Assembly: GCA_963812085.1 (NCBI GenBank) | Contig: CAWETL010000003.1 | Location: 186,001-250,000, forward strand | DNA: 64,000 nucleotides | From: SPDF01 sp963812085 | GTDB lineage: Bacteria > Gemmatimonadota > Gemmatimonadetes > Gemmatimonadales > GWC2-71-9 | Reading direction: 5' to 3' | In this document: piece after piece, positions 26,693 to 34,202 of the stretch | Layout: each line of letters starts with the position of its first letter | Numbering within the stretch: the first letter of the stretch is position 1 | Notes under the pieces: generated by a model | Databases searched by the model: none | What the model was told of the DNA's origin: nothing | Seen by the model: the letters and a program-made list of their open reading frames with translations, nothing else | Translations under genes and position numbers: made by a program

Positions 26693-27532
26693 ATGAGCAT
26701 TCGACAGTTCCGACCCATGACGGCCGCCACGCGGTTCAAGTCGGTCTCCGGATTCGACGAGATCACCCGGGGCACGCCGGAAAAGTCCCTGCTGGAGCCG
26801 ATGACGAAGAGCGGCGGCCGGAACAACCAGGGGCACCTGACGGCGCGGCACATCGGCGGCGGGCACAAGCGGCAGTACCGCAAGATCGACTTCAAGCGGA
26901 ACAAGTTCGGGATCCCGGCCAAGGTGGCGGAGATCGAGTACGACCCGAACCGGACCGCGCGCATCGCGCTGCTGGTGTACGCCGACGGCGAGAAGCGTTA
27001 CATCCTGCACCCGACCGGCCTCAAGCAGGGCGACACGGTGGTCTCGGGCCCGGGCGCCGACATCCGGCTGGGCAACGCGGTGCCGCTCCACGAGATCCCG
27101 CTCGGCACGATGGTGCACAACGTGGAGCTCAAGATCGGCAAGGGCGGCCAGATGGCGCGCTCGGCCGGCGCCGGCTGCCAGGTGGTGGCCAAGGAAGGCG
27201 AGTACGTGACGCTCCGGCTCCGCTCGACCGAGGTGCGCCGGATCCACGGCCGCTGCCTCGCGACGATCGGCGAGGTGGGCAACGCGGAACACGAGCTCCT
27301 GTCGGTCGGCAAGGCGGGCAAGAGCCGGTGGCTGGGCATCCGGCCGAGCGTCCGCGGCGTCGCGATGAACCCGGTCGACCACCCGCTGGGCGGCGGCGAG
27401 GGCAAGTCCTCGGGCGGCCGTCCGCCGGTCTCGCCGTGGGGCAAGCCGGAAGGCCGCAAGACGCGGCACCCGAAGAAGGCGTCCACGAAGCACATCGTCC
27501 GCGGCCGTCGCCGCGGTAAGGCGACGAAGTAG
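26693..27532 (+). CDS. rplB: 50S ribosomal protein L2
   Basis: 279 aa. L2 is needed for subunit joining and peptidyl transfer. It has an N-terminal OB-like part (GGRNNQGHLTARHIGGGHKRQYR) and an SH3-like part, and ends with the conserved VDHPLGGGEGKSSGGRPP loop containing the conserved histidine and the basic tail RGRRRGKATK. Confidence 0.98.
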   Translation: MSIRQFRPMTAATRFKSVSGFDEITRGTPEKSLLEPMTKSGGRNNQGHLTARHIGGGHKRQYRKIDFKRNKFGIPAKVAEIEYDPNRTARIALLVYADGEKRYILHPTGLKQGDTVVSGPGADIRLGNAVPLHEIPLGTMVHNVELKIGKGGQMARSAGAGCQVVAKEGEYVTLRLRSTEVRRIHGRCLATIGEVGNAEHELLSVGKAGKSRWLGIRPSVRGVAMNPVDHPLGGGEGKSSGGRPPVSPWGKPEGRKTRHPKKASTKHIVRGRRRGKATK

Positions 27533-27548
27533 GCCACCGGGGACTGAC

Positions 27549-27839
27549 ATGGCACGCAGCATCAAGAAGGGCCCGTTCGTCCAGGACGCACTGCTCCTGA
27601 AGGTCGAGGCCCTCAACCAGAAGAACGAGAAGAAGGTCGTGAAGACCTGGAGCCGGGCGAGCACCATCCTGCCCGAGTTCGTGGGGCACACCTTCGCGGT
27701 CCACAACGGCAACAAGTTCGTGCCGGTGTACGTGACCGAGAACATGGTGGGACACAAGCTGGGCGAGTTCGCGCCCACGCGGCTGTTCCGCGGCCACAGC
27801 GGCAAGCTCGTGGCGGACAAGAAGGCCAAGCCGGAGTGA
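27549..27839 (+). CDS. rpsS: 30S ribosomal protein S19
   Basis: 96 aa. RSIKKGPFVQDALL at the N-terminus, then WSRASTILPEFVGHTFAVHNG and FAPTRLFRGHSG, are typical of this head protein. The stop overlaps a GTG that can start rplV. Confidence 0.97.
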   Translation: MARSIKKGPFVQDALLLKVEALNQKNEKKVVKTWSRASTILPEFVGHTFAVHNGNKFVPVYVTENMVGHKLGEFAPTRLFRGHSGKLVADKKAKPE

Positions 27840-28198
27840 CGATGCCAGGAACTGCCATCCAGCGGCTGGTGCGCCAGTCGCCACAGAAGATGCGTCTCGT
27901 CGCGGACCTGATCCGGGGCAAGGACGTCAACGAGGCGTACGCGATCCTCAAGTTCAACAAGAAGCTCGCGGCCCGGCAGATCGAGAAGACGCTGCGGTCG
28001 GCGGTGGCGAACGCGGAGCAGGGCGCGCTCCGGGACAACTCGGCGTTCGACGTGGACGCCATGTACGTGTCGAAGGCGATGGTGGACATGGGGCAGCCGC
28101 TCAAGCGGTTCACGGCCGCCGCGCAGGGCCGCGCCACCCCGATCCGCAAGCGGACCAGCCACGTGACGATTCACGTGGCAGAGAAGGGGAGCAACTAA
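27836..28198 (+). CDS. rplV: 50S ribosomal protein L22
   Basis: 120 aa; lines the exit tunnel. RQSPQKMRLVADLIRGKDVNEA and SAVANAEQ are conserved, and the tunnel hairpin reads GQPLKRFTAAAQGRATPIRKRTSH. Start uncertain: GTG at 27836 in a GTGA overlap with rpsS, or ATG at 27842. The stop TAA shares its last base with the rpsC ATG. Confidence 0.96.
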   Translation: MTMPGTAIQRLVRQSPQKMRLVADLIRGKDVNEAYAILKFNKKLAARQIEKTLRSAVANAEQGALRDNSAFDVDAMYVSKAMVDMGQPLKRFTAAAQGRATPIRKRTSHVTIHVAEKGSN

Positions 28199-28857
28199 TG
28201 GGGCAGAAGACCCATCCGATCGGGTTCCGGCTCGGGATCGTCCAGCCGTGGCGCTCGCGCTGGTTCGCGGGCAAGGACATGCCGGCCCTGCTCAAGGAAG
28301 ACGAGCTGATCCGGAAGTACCTCAAGGCGCGCCTCGGGCACGCGGCCATCGCCGACATCCACATCGAGCGGAAGCCGGGCAAGGTGACCGTCACGGTGCA
28401 CACCGGGCGGCCGGGCGTGGTCATCGGCAAGCGGGGCGCGGAAGTGGACAAGCTCCGCGACGAGCTGGCCCAGCTGACCGGCAAGGACGCCGCGATCAAC
28501 GTCGAGGAGATCAAGCGGCCCGAGGTGGCGTCGCAGCTGGTCGCCGACAACATCGCCCACCAGCTGGTGCAGCGGATCTCGTTCCGCCGCGCCATGAAGC
28601 GGGCGGTGCAGAGCGCCATGCGGATGGGCGCCCAGGGGATCCGCATCCGGGTCTCGGGGCGGCTCGGCGGGTCGGAGATCGCCCGGACCGAGGGGTACCG
28701 CGAGGGCCGGGTGCCGCTGCACACGCTGCGGGCGGACATCGACTACGCGACCTCGACGGCCAAGACGACCTACGGCACGATCGGGATCAAGGTCTGGATC
28801 TTCAAGGGTGAGGTCGTCGAGGAGATGACCGGCCGCACCTACAGCACGGGGGCCTGA
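28198..28857 (+). CDS. rpsC: 30S ribosomal protein S3
   Basis: 219 aa. KH domain with GRPGVVIGKRGAEVDKLRDEL, then the S3 C-terminal domain (GRLGGSEIARTEGYREGRVPLHTLRADIDYA). S3 lines the mRNA entry channel. The start overlaps rplV by one base and rplP follows after 5 bp. Confidence 0.98.
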   Translation: MGQKTHPIGFRLGIVQPWRSRWFAGKDMPALLKEDELIRKYLKARLGHAAIADIHIERKPGKVTVTVHTGRPGVVIGKRGAEVDKLRDELAQLTGKDAAINVEEIKRPEVASQLVADNIAHQLVQRISFRRAMKRAVQSAMRMGAQGIRIRVSGRLGGSEIARTEGYREGRVPLHTLRADIDYATSTAKTTYGTIGIKVWIFKGEVVEEMTGRTYSTGA

Positions 28858-28862
28858 GGACC

Positions 28863-29276
28863 ATGCTGGCACCGAAGCGGGTGAAGTTCCGGAAGACGTT
28901 CAAGGGCCGGACCAAGGGGATCGCCTCGCGGGGCAACACGGTGGCGTTCGGCGAGTTCGCCATCATGTCCCTGGATCCGGGGTGGATCACCAACCGGCAG
29001 ATCGAGGCCGCGCGCGTGGCCATGACCCGCGAGATGAAGCGTGGCGGCAAGGTGTGGATCCGGATCTTCCCGGACAAGCCGATCACGAAGAAGCCCGCCG
29101 AGACCCGCATGGGCAAGGGCAAGGGCAATCCCGAGGGCTGGGTGGCGGTGGTGCGCCCGGGCCGGATGCTGTTCGAGGTGGAAGGCGTGACCGAGGAGAT
29201 GGCGAAGAAGTCGCTGGCGCTGGCGCAGGCCAAGCTCCCGGTGCGCACCCGCTTCGTCAAGCGCGAGGAGATCTGA
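28863..29276 (+). CDS. rplP: 50S ribosomal protein L16
   Basis: 137 aa, standard. MLAPKRVKFRKTFKG, the AITNRQIEAARVAMTRE-like helix, and ETRMGKGKGNPEGWVAVV are diagnostic. It helps position A-site tRNA. Two bp separate it from rpmC. Confidence 0.98.
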   Translation: MLAPKRVKFRKTFKGRTKGIASRGNTVAFGEFAIMSLDPGWITNRQIEAARVAMTREMKRGGKVWIRIFPDKPITKKPAETRMGKGKGNPEGWVAVVRPGRMLFEVEGVTEEMAKKSLALAQAKLPVRTRFVKREEI

Positions 29277-29278
29277 CG

Positions 29279-29473
29279 ATGATGAACGCGACCGACCTGC
29301 GGGAGCTCTCGGTGGACGAGCTCAACGCCAAGCTGGCCGAGTTGAAGGAGGAGCGGTTCCGCCTGCGGTTCCGTTCCGCGACCGAGTCGATCGACAACCC
29401 GATGCAGTTCCGCACGCTGCGCCGGGACATTGCGCGGATCCTGACGGTCCTGCGCGCGCGCGCGGCCAAGTAG
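29279..29473 (+). CDS. rpmC: 50S ribosomal protein L29
   Basis: 64 aa two-helix protein near the tunnel exit. DLRELSVDELNAKLAELKEERFRLRF and the second helix FRTLRRDIARILTVLR fit the family. Two ATGs in tandem at 29279 and 29282; the first is used here. Confidence 0.96.
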   Translation: MMNATDLRELSVDELNAKLAELKEERFRLRFRSATESIDNPMQFRTLRRDIARILTVLRARAAK

Positions 29474-29507
29474 CGGCGCCCCGCGGACCCCTTTGGACGA
29501 GATGACC

Positions 29508-29777
29508 ATGGCAGAGACGGACACGACGACCCGCACCCAGCGGAAGACCCGCACCGGCGTCGTCACCAGCGACAAGATGACCAGGACCGTGACGGTCGAG
29601 CTCACCCGGCGTTTCGCGCACCCGGTGTACGGGAAGCGGATGACCCGGAGCACCTCCGTCAAGGCGCGGGACGAGCACGGCGCGAAGGTGGGGGACACCG
29701 TCCGCCTGATGGAGACGCGGCCCCTGGCGAAGACCGTCCGGTGGCGCGTGACCGAGATCGTCCAGCGGGCCAAATAG
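29508..29777 (+). CDS. rpsQ: 30S ribosomal protein S17
   Basis: 89 aa OB-fold protein. RTGVVTSDKMTRTVTVELTRRFAHPVYGKRM and GDTVRLMETRPLAKTVRWRV are conserved. The ATG at 29508 (MAETDT) is preferred over the ATG at 29502 because GGACGAG ends just before 29502, leaving a normal spacing only for the later start. It has a longer threonine-rich N-terminus than E. coli S17. Confidence 0.95.
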   Translation: MAETDTTTRTQRKTRTGVVTSDKMTRTVTVELTRRFAHPVYGKRMTRSTSVKARDEHGAKVGDTVRLMETRPLAKTVRWRVTEIVQRAK

Positions 29778-29824
29778 TCGCAGGGGCGCACCATGGTGCG
29801 CCCGTGCGGAGAAATCGAGGAATC

Positions 29825-30193
29825 ATGGTTCAGCAAGAGAGCATTCTCAAGATCGCGGACAACTCGGGCGCCCGGAAGGCGCTGGTGATCCGCGTCCTGG
29901 GCGGGAGCCGGCGCCGCTACGCGGGGCTCGGCGACACCGTGGTGGTGGCCATCAAGGACGCCATCCCGACCGGCCAGGTGAAGAAGGGCGACGTGGCCAA
30001 GGCGGTCATCGTGCGCACCGTGAAGGAGACCCGGCGCAAGGACGGCTCCTACATCCGGTTCGACGAGAACGCCGCGGTCCTCATCGACGACAAGGGCGAG
30101 CCGCGCGCGACCCGCATCTTCGGCCCGGTGGCCCGCGAGCTCCGCGAAAAGCGCTATATGAAGATCGTCTCGCTGGCCCCGGAGGTGCTCTGA
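29825..30193 (+). CDS. rplN: 50S ribosomal protein L14
   Basis: 122 aa. MVQQESILKIADNSGARKALVIRVLGG and the VRTVKETRRKDGSYIRFDENAAVLI strand are classical. It forms an intersubunit bridge. A 47-bp spacer before it contains an AGGAATC ribosome site. Confidence 0.98.
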   Translation: MVQQESILKIADNSGARKALVIRVLGGSRRRYAGLGDTVVVAIKDAIPTGQVKKGDVAKAVIVRTVKETRRKDGSYIRFDENAAVLIDDKGEPRATRIFGPVARELREKRYMKIVSLAPEVL

Positions 30194-30194
30194 C

Positions 30195-30575
30195 ATGAAG
30201 CCGCTCGTGCACCACAAGGCCAAGCGCGTCCGGCAGAAGCCGGTGGTCCGGCTCAGGCTCCGGATCACCAAGGGCGACACCGTCCAGGTCATCTCCGGCG
30301 ACGACAAGGGCAAGCGGGGCAAGGTGCTCCGGGTGTACCCGAAGACCGGCCGCCTGACCATCGACGGGGTCAACGTCGTCAAGCGGCACCGGCGCCCCAC
30401 GCAGACCAGCGAGGGCGGGATCATCGAGTTCCCGGCGCCGATCCATCATTCGAAGGCGATGCTGATCGACCCGAAGAGCGGCGAGCCGACGCGGGTGCGC
30501 CGGCGGCGGGACGCCGACGGGACGGCCGAGCGGATCGCGGTGAAGTCGGGCCAGCCGATTCCGAGGAGCAGGTAA
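30195..30575 (+). CDS. rplX: 50S ribosomal protein L24
   Basis: 126 aa. The KOW motif region GDTVQVISGDDKGKRGKVLRVYP and INVVKRH-like VNVVKRHRRP are present. It has about 20 extra basic residues at the N-terminus (HHKAKRVRQKPVVRL). It initiates 50S assembly. One base separates it from rplN and from rplE. Confidence 0.96.
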   Translation: MKPLVHHKAKRVRQKPVVRLRLRITKGDTVQVISGDDKGKRGKVLRVYPKTGRLTIDGVNVVKRHRRPTQTSEGGIIEFPAPIHHSKAMLIDPKSGEPTRVRRRRDADGTAERIAVKSGQPIPRSR

Positions 30576-30576
30576 G

Positions 30577-31266
30577 ATGGCGACGACCAAGGACACCAAG
30601 GAAAAGGCGCCCAAGGAAAAGGCGCCCAAGACCGGCGGCGCCAAGGCCGGCAAGGAAAAGGCGGTCGCCGGCGCGACCGACGCCGCCCCCAAGGCGGTGG
30701 ACGGCACGCCCCGGATGCGGACGCACTACGAGAAGGTGGTGCGGCCCAACCTGGCGCGGGAGTTCGGCATCACCAACCCGATGCAGATCCCCCGCATCAC
30801 CAAGGTGGTGCTGAACGTCGGCATGGGCGAGGCGAGCAAGAACCCGAAGCTGCTCGACGCCGTGGTCATCGAACTGGGCCAGATCACCGGCCAGAAGCCG
30901 GTGATCACGCGGGCCAAGAAGTCGATCGCCAACTTCGGCCTCCGCGAGGGGGTGCCGGTCGGCGCGTCGGTGACGCTGCGCGGGGCGCGGATGTACGAGT
31001 TCCTCGACCGCTTCATCACGCTGGCGGTGCCGCGGGTCCGCGACTTCCGCGGGCTCCCGAACAAGAGCTTCGACGGCCGTGGCAACTACACGACCGGCAT
31101 CAAGGAACAGCTGATCTTCCCCGAGATCGACTACGACAAGGTCGAGAAGATCCACGGGATGGACATCACGGTGGTGACGACCGCCGGCCGGGACGACCTG
31201 GCGATGGCGCTGCTGCGCGAGTTCGGCTGGCCGTTCCGCGGCGAGACGCCGACCGCCGCGGCGTGA
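30577..31266 (+). CDS. rplE: 50S ribosomal protein L5 with lysine-rich N-terminal extension
   Basis: 229 aa against about 179. The first 46 residues are Lys/Ala/Glu/Gly rich with a repeated KEKAPK unit, and the canonical protein begins at MRTHYEKVVRPNLAREFG. Core segments: VLNVGMGEASKNPKLL, KKSIANFGLREG and NYTTGIKEQLIFPEIDYDKV. L5 binds 5S rRNA. The upstream ATG at 30577 is placed right after the rplX stop, so the extension is probably translated, but an internal start cannot be excluded. Confidence 0.95.
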   Translation: MATTKDTKEKAPKEKAPKTGGAKAGKEKAVAGATDAAPKAVDGTPRMRTHYEKVVRPNLAREFGITNPMQIPRITKVVLNVGMGEASKNPKLLDAVVIELGQITGQKPVITRAKKSIANFGLREGVPVGASVTLRGARMYEFLDRFITLAVPRVRDFRGLPNKSFDGRGNYTTGIKEQLIFPEIDYDKVEKIHGMDITVVTTAGRDDLAMALLREFGWPFRGETPTAAA

Positions 31267-31303
31267 GAACCCGGCACCCCGCGGGGTGCCACCTGGAGAG
31301 ACG

Positions 31304-31489
31304 ATGGCAAAGACTAGTTGGATCGAACGAGCCAAGCGCACGCCCAAGTTCAAGGTGCGCGCCGTCCGCCGCTGTCAGCGGTGCGGGCGGTCCCGGGCAG
31401 TCCTGCGGCGGTTCGGCCTCTGCCGAATCTGCTTCCGTGAGCTCGCGCTGAAGGGGGAGATCCCGGGCGTGCGCAAGGCCAGTTGGTAA
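31304..31489 (+). CDS. rpsN: 30S ribosomal protein S14, zinc type
   Basis: 61 aa short form (S14Z) with two CxxC pairs at Cys24/Cys27 and Cys40/Cys43 holding zinc. MAKTSWIERAKRTPKFKVR at the start and GEIPGVRKASW at the end are typical. The ATG at 31304 follows TGGAGAGACG. Confidence 0.97.
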   Translation: MAKTSWIERAKRTPKFKVRAVRRCQRCGRSRAVLRRFGLCRICFRELALKGEIPGVRKASW

Positions 31490-31504
31490 GGGGACGCGTG
31501 TAAC

Positions 31505-31900
31505 ATGAGCATGACAGATCCCGTCGCGGATATGCTGACTCGCATCCGGAACGCCTGCTCCGCGGGCCACCGGCGAGTCGACGTGCCGGCGAGCAAGCTC
31601 AAGGTCGAGCTGGCGCGCCTGCTCCAGGAAAACCACTACATCGCCGAGTGCAAGGTGCTCGAGGATGGCGGTCGCGGCGTGCTGCGGCTGTACCTCAAGT
31701 ACCACAACGAGCTCCCGGTCATCCGGGAACTCCGGCGCGTCTCGACCCCCGGCCTCCGGCGCTACGTGAAGTGCCGCGACCTGCCGCGGGTCAAGAACGG
31801 CCTCGGCATGGCGATCGTCTCGACGCCCAAGGGTCTGATGACCGACCGGCAGGCGCGGACGGCCAACCTCGGCGGCGAGCTGCTCGCCGTCGTCTGGTAG
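31505..31900 (+). CDS. rpsH: 30S ribosomal protein S8
   Basis: 131 aa. MTDPVADMLTRIRNACSAGHRRVDVPASKLK and the C-terminal GLGMAIVSTPKGLMTDRQAR are diagnostic. The first ATG (31505) adds two residues to the usual MTDP start at 31511. In E. coli S8 represses the spc operon at the rplE leader. Confidence 0.98.
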   Translation: MSMTDPVADMLTRIRNACSAGHRRVDVPASKLKVELARLLQENHYIAECKVLEDGGRGVLRLYLKYHNELPVIRELRRVSTPGLRRYVKCRDLPRVKNGLGMAIVSTPKGLMTDRQARTANLGGELLAVVW

Positions 31901-31908
31901 GAGGCGCC

Positions 31909-32448
31909 ATGTCGCGAATCGGCAAGCGGCCGGTGGCGGTGCCCGCCGGCGTCACGGTGGCCCTCAAGGGCAACACCATCGCGGTGAAGGGCCCCAAGGG
32001 CGAGCTGGCCCGGGCGCTGCACCCCGAGATGGCCGTGGCGTACGCCGACGGCCAGGTCTCGGTGTCGCGCCCCAGCGACGAGAAGCGGCACAAGGCGCTG
32101 CACGGCCTGACCCGCACCCTCGTGGCCAACATGGTCGAGGGCGTCACCGCCGGCTACCAGAAGGTGCTGGAGCTGCAGGGCGTCGGCTACAAGGCCGAGA
32201 TGAAGCCCTACGGCATCAACCTCGTCGTCGGCCTCTCCCACCAGGTGCCGTTCCACGCGCCGGCGGGGATCAAGATCACGGTCGAGGGCAACACGGTGGT
32301 GCGGATCCAGGGCGCGAGCAAGGAGCTGGTCGGCCAGGTGGCCGCCGAGATCCGCTCCGTCCGTCCGCCCGAGCCCTACAAGGGCAAGGGCATCCGCTAC
32401 CAGGGCGAGCACGTCCGCCGCAAGGCCGGCAAGACAGGAGCGAAGTAA
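31909..32448 (+). CDS. rplF: 50S ribosomal protein L6
   Basis: 179 aa with the two related L6 domains. SRIGKRPVAVPAGV at the start; the C-terminal signature RPPEPYKGKGIRYQGEHVRRKAGKTGAK is intact. The ATG at 31909 follows AGGAGGCGCC; 8 bp after rpsH and 2 bp before rplR. Confidence 0.98.
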   Translation: MSRIGKRPVAVPAGVTVALKGNTIAVKGPKGELARALHPEMAVAYADGQVSVSRPSDEKRHKALHGLTRTLVANMVEGVTAGYQKVLELQGVGYKAEMKPYGINLVVGLSHQVPFHAPAGIKITVEGNTVVRIQGASKELVGQVAAEIRSVRPPEPYKGKGIRYQGEHVRRKAGKTGAK

Positions 32449-32450
32449 GC

Positions 32451-32822
32451 ATGCGTGCCATTCATGCCCCCAAGACGCGCCGCGAGCAGCGCTACCGGCG
32501 GCACCTCCGCGTCCGGCAGAAGGTCGCCGGGACGCTCGAGCGTCCGCGCCTGGTGGTGTTCCGGTCGCTGAAGCACATCTACGCCCAGCTGGTCAACGAC
32601 GATCTCGGGGTGACGATCCTCGGCGTCGCGGACACCAGCGAGGGCATCAAGGTCGAGGGCGCGGGCAAGGTGGCCCGGGCCAAGGCCGTCGGCCAGCTGC
32701 TGGCCGAGAAGGCCAAGGCCGCGGGCTTTGCCGCCGTGGTCTTCGACCGGGCGGGTTACCGATACCATGGCCGCGTGCAAGCGGTCGCCGACGGCGCACG
32801 CGCCGGCGGACTGGAGTTCTAG
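32451..32822 (+). CDS. rplR: 50S ribosomal protein L18
   Basis: 123 aa; binds 5S rRNA with L5. RRYRRHLRVRQKVAGT-like start (RREQRYRRHLRVRQK), PRLVVFRSLKHIYAQLVND, and the end FDRAGYRYHGRVQAVADGARAGGLEF are conserved. rpsE begins 1 bp after the stop. Confidence 0.98.
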   Translation: MRAIHAPKTRREQRYRRHLRVRQKVAGTLERPRLVVFRSLKHIYAQLVNDDLGVTILGVADTSEGIKVEGAGKVARAKAVGQLLAEKAKAAGFAAVVFDRAGYRYHGRVQAVADGARAGGLEF

Positions 32823-32823
32823 C

Positions 32824-33465
32824 ATGGCCGACGAACAGGCAGCAGTGCCCGGCACCACCACCGAAGCGCCCTCCGAGCAGCCCCAGCGGCGCGGCCGCGG
32901 CGGCCGCGGCGAGGGTCGCGGCGACAACCGGGGTCCCCGGCGCGACCGTGACCGCGGCAACGACCGCGGCAGCGACCACATCGAGAACGTGGTCGCCATC
33001 AACCGCGTGGCCAAGGTGGTCAAGGGCGGCCGGCGGTTCTCGTTCAACGCGCTCGTGGCCGTCGGCGACGGCAAGGGCAAGGTGGGCGTGGCGACCGGCA
33101 AGGCGAACGAGGTGTCCGAGGCGGTCCGCAAGGCCGTCGACGCCGCCAAGCGGAAGATGATCGAGGTGCCGCGCACCGGCACGACGATCCCCCACGAGAT
33201 CCTCGGCAAGCACGGCGCGGGCGAGGTCCTGCTCAAGCCGGCCGCCACCGGTACCGGCGTCATCGCGGGCGGACCGATCCGCGCCGTGCTGGCCTGCGCC
33301 GGGGTGACGGACATCCTGACCAAGAGCCTCGGGTCCTCCAACCCGCACAACATGGTGGGTGCGACGATGAACGGCCTGAGCCGTCTCGTCTCGGTCCGCC
33401 AGCTGGCGCGCGAGCGGGGCATCGAGGCGGACCAGATCGGCTACAAGCCGCGGCAGGAGGGCTGA
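32824..33465 (+). CDS. rpsE: 30S ribosomal protein S5 with RGG-like N-terminal extension
   Basis: 213 aa against about 166 in E. coli. Residues 20-48 are almost only Arg, Gly, Asp and Asn, resembling an RGG box, and the S5 domain starts at HIENVVAINRVAKVVKGGRRF. GRANEVSEAVRKAV-like helix and VNSKSLGSSNPHN-type loop (TKSLGSSNPHNMVGATMNGL) are present. The ATG at 32824 is 1 bp after rplR, so the extension is likely translated. Confidence 0.96.
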   Translation: MADEQAAVPGTTTEAPSEQPQRRGRGGRGEGRGDNRGPRRDRDRGNDRGSDHIENVVAINRVAKVVKGGRRFSFNALVAVGDGKGKVGVATGKANEVSEAVRKAVDAAKRKMIEVPRTGTTIPHEILGKHGAGEVLLKPAATGTGVIAGGPIRAVLACAGVTDILTKSLGSSNPHNMVGATMNGLSRLVSVRQLARERGIEADQIGYKPRQEG

Positions 33466-33468
33466 TCG

Positions 33469-33729
33469 ATGGGACGCAATCCAGTCGTCGGGCGGCAGGG
33501 CCCCAAGCACCACGCGGCCACGATCCCGGACGAGAAGCACGCCAAGCGGCTCGCCGTCAAGCAGATCCGCTCCGGCATCGGCCACGCGGCCACCATGCGG
33601 CGGACCCTCGAGGCACTCGGCTTCCAGCATCACCAGCAGGTCATCGAGATCGTGAACAACGCCTCGGTGCGCGGGATGCTCTTCAAGGTGCGGCACCTCG
33701 TCGAGGTGACGCCGGCGCAGGAGGCGTGA
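33469..33729 (+). CDS. rpmD: 50S ribosomal protein L30
   Basis: 86 aa. The L30 fold covers the last 60 residues (KQIRSGIGHAATMRRTLEALGFQHHQ, then NNASVRGMLFKVRHLVEV). A histidine-rich N-terminal addition of about 26 residues (RNPVVGRQGPKHHAA) is unusual. Position between rpsE and rplO confirms the call. The stop overlaps the rplO start. Confidence 0.94.
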   Translation: MGRNPVVGRQGPKHHAATIPDEKHAKRLAVKQIRSGIGHAATMRRTLEALGFQHHQQVIEIVNNASVRGMLFKVRHLVEVTPAQEA

Positions 33730-34202
33730 TGGCGAAGGCGAAGGAAGTGGCCGCAAAGAAGCCGACGGTGACCCTGTCGACGCTGCAGCCGGCGGCGGGC
33801 TCGACCCAGTCGCGCAAGCGGCTCGGGCGCGGCCCGGGCTCCGGGCTCGGCAAGACCTCCGGCAAGGGCCACAAGGGCCACAAGGCGCGCACCGGCGGCT
33901 CGACCAATCCGGGCTTCGAAGGCGGCCAGATGCCGATGTACCGCCGGCTCCCCAAGCGGGGGTTCACCAACCCGTTCCGGGTGGCGGCGGTGCCGGTCAA
34001 CCTGGCGAGCCTCGCGGCCCTGCCGGGCGGCGACGTCACGCCGGACTCGCTGGCGGCGGCGGGCATCCTCGCCGGCGCCGGGCAGAAGGCCAAGATCCTC
34101 GGCTCCGGTGAGGCCACCCGGGCCTACACCGTCCGCGGGCTCCAGGTGTCCGCCTCCGCCCGCGCCAAGATCGAGGCGGCCGGCGGCAGCGTCGAGGCGT
34201 AA
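33729..34202 (+). CDS. rplO: 50S ribosomal protein L15
   Basis: 157 aa. The glycine-rich RLGRGPGSGLGKTSGKGHKGHKARTGG segment and FEGGQMPMYRRLPKRGF are diagnostic. The ATG at 33729 lies in a TGATG overlap with rpmD; a GTG at 33726 is possible. The N-terminus has a lysine/alanine extension of about 20 residues. secY begins at the base after the stop. Confidence 0.97.
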   Translation: MAKAKEVAAKKPTVTLSTLQPAAGSTQSRKRLGRGPGSGLGKTSGKGHKGHKARTGGSTNPGFEGGQMPMYRRLPKRGFTNPFRVAAVPVNLASLAALPGGDVTPDSLAAAGILAGAGQKAKILGSGEATRAYTVRGLQVSASARAKIEAAGGSVEA

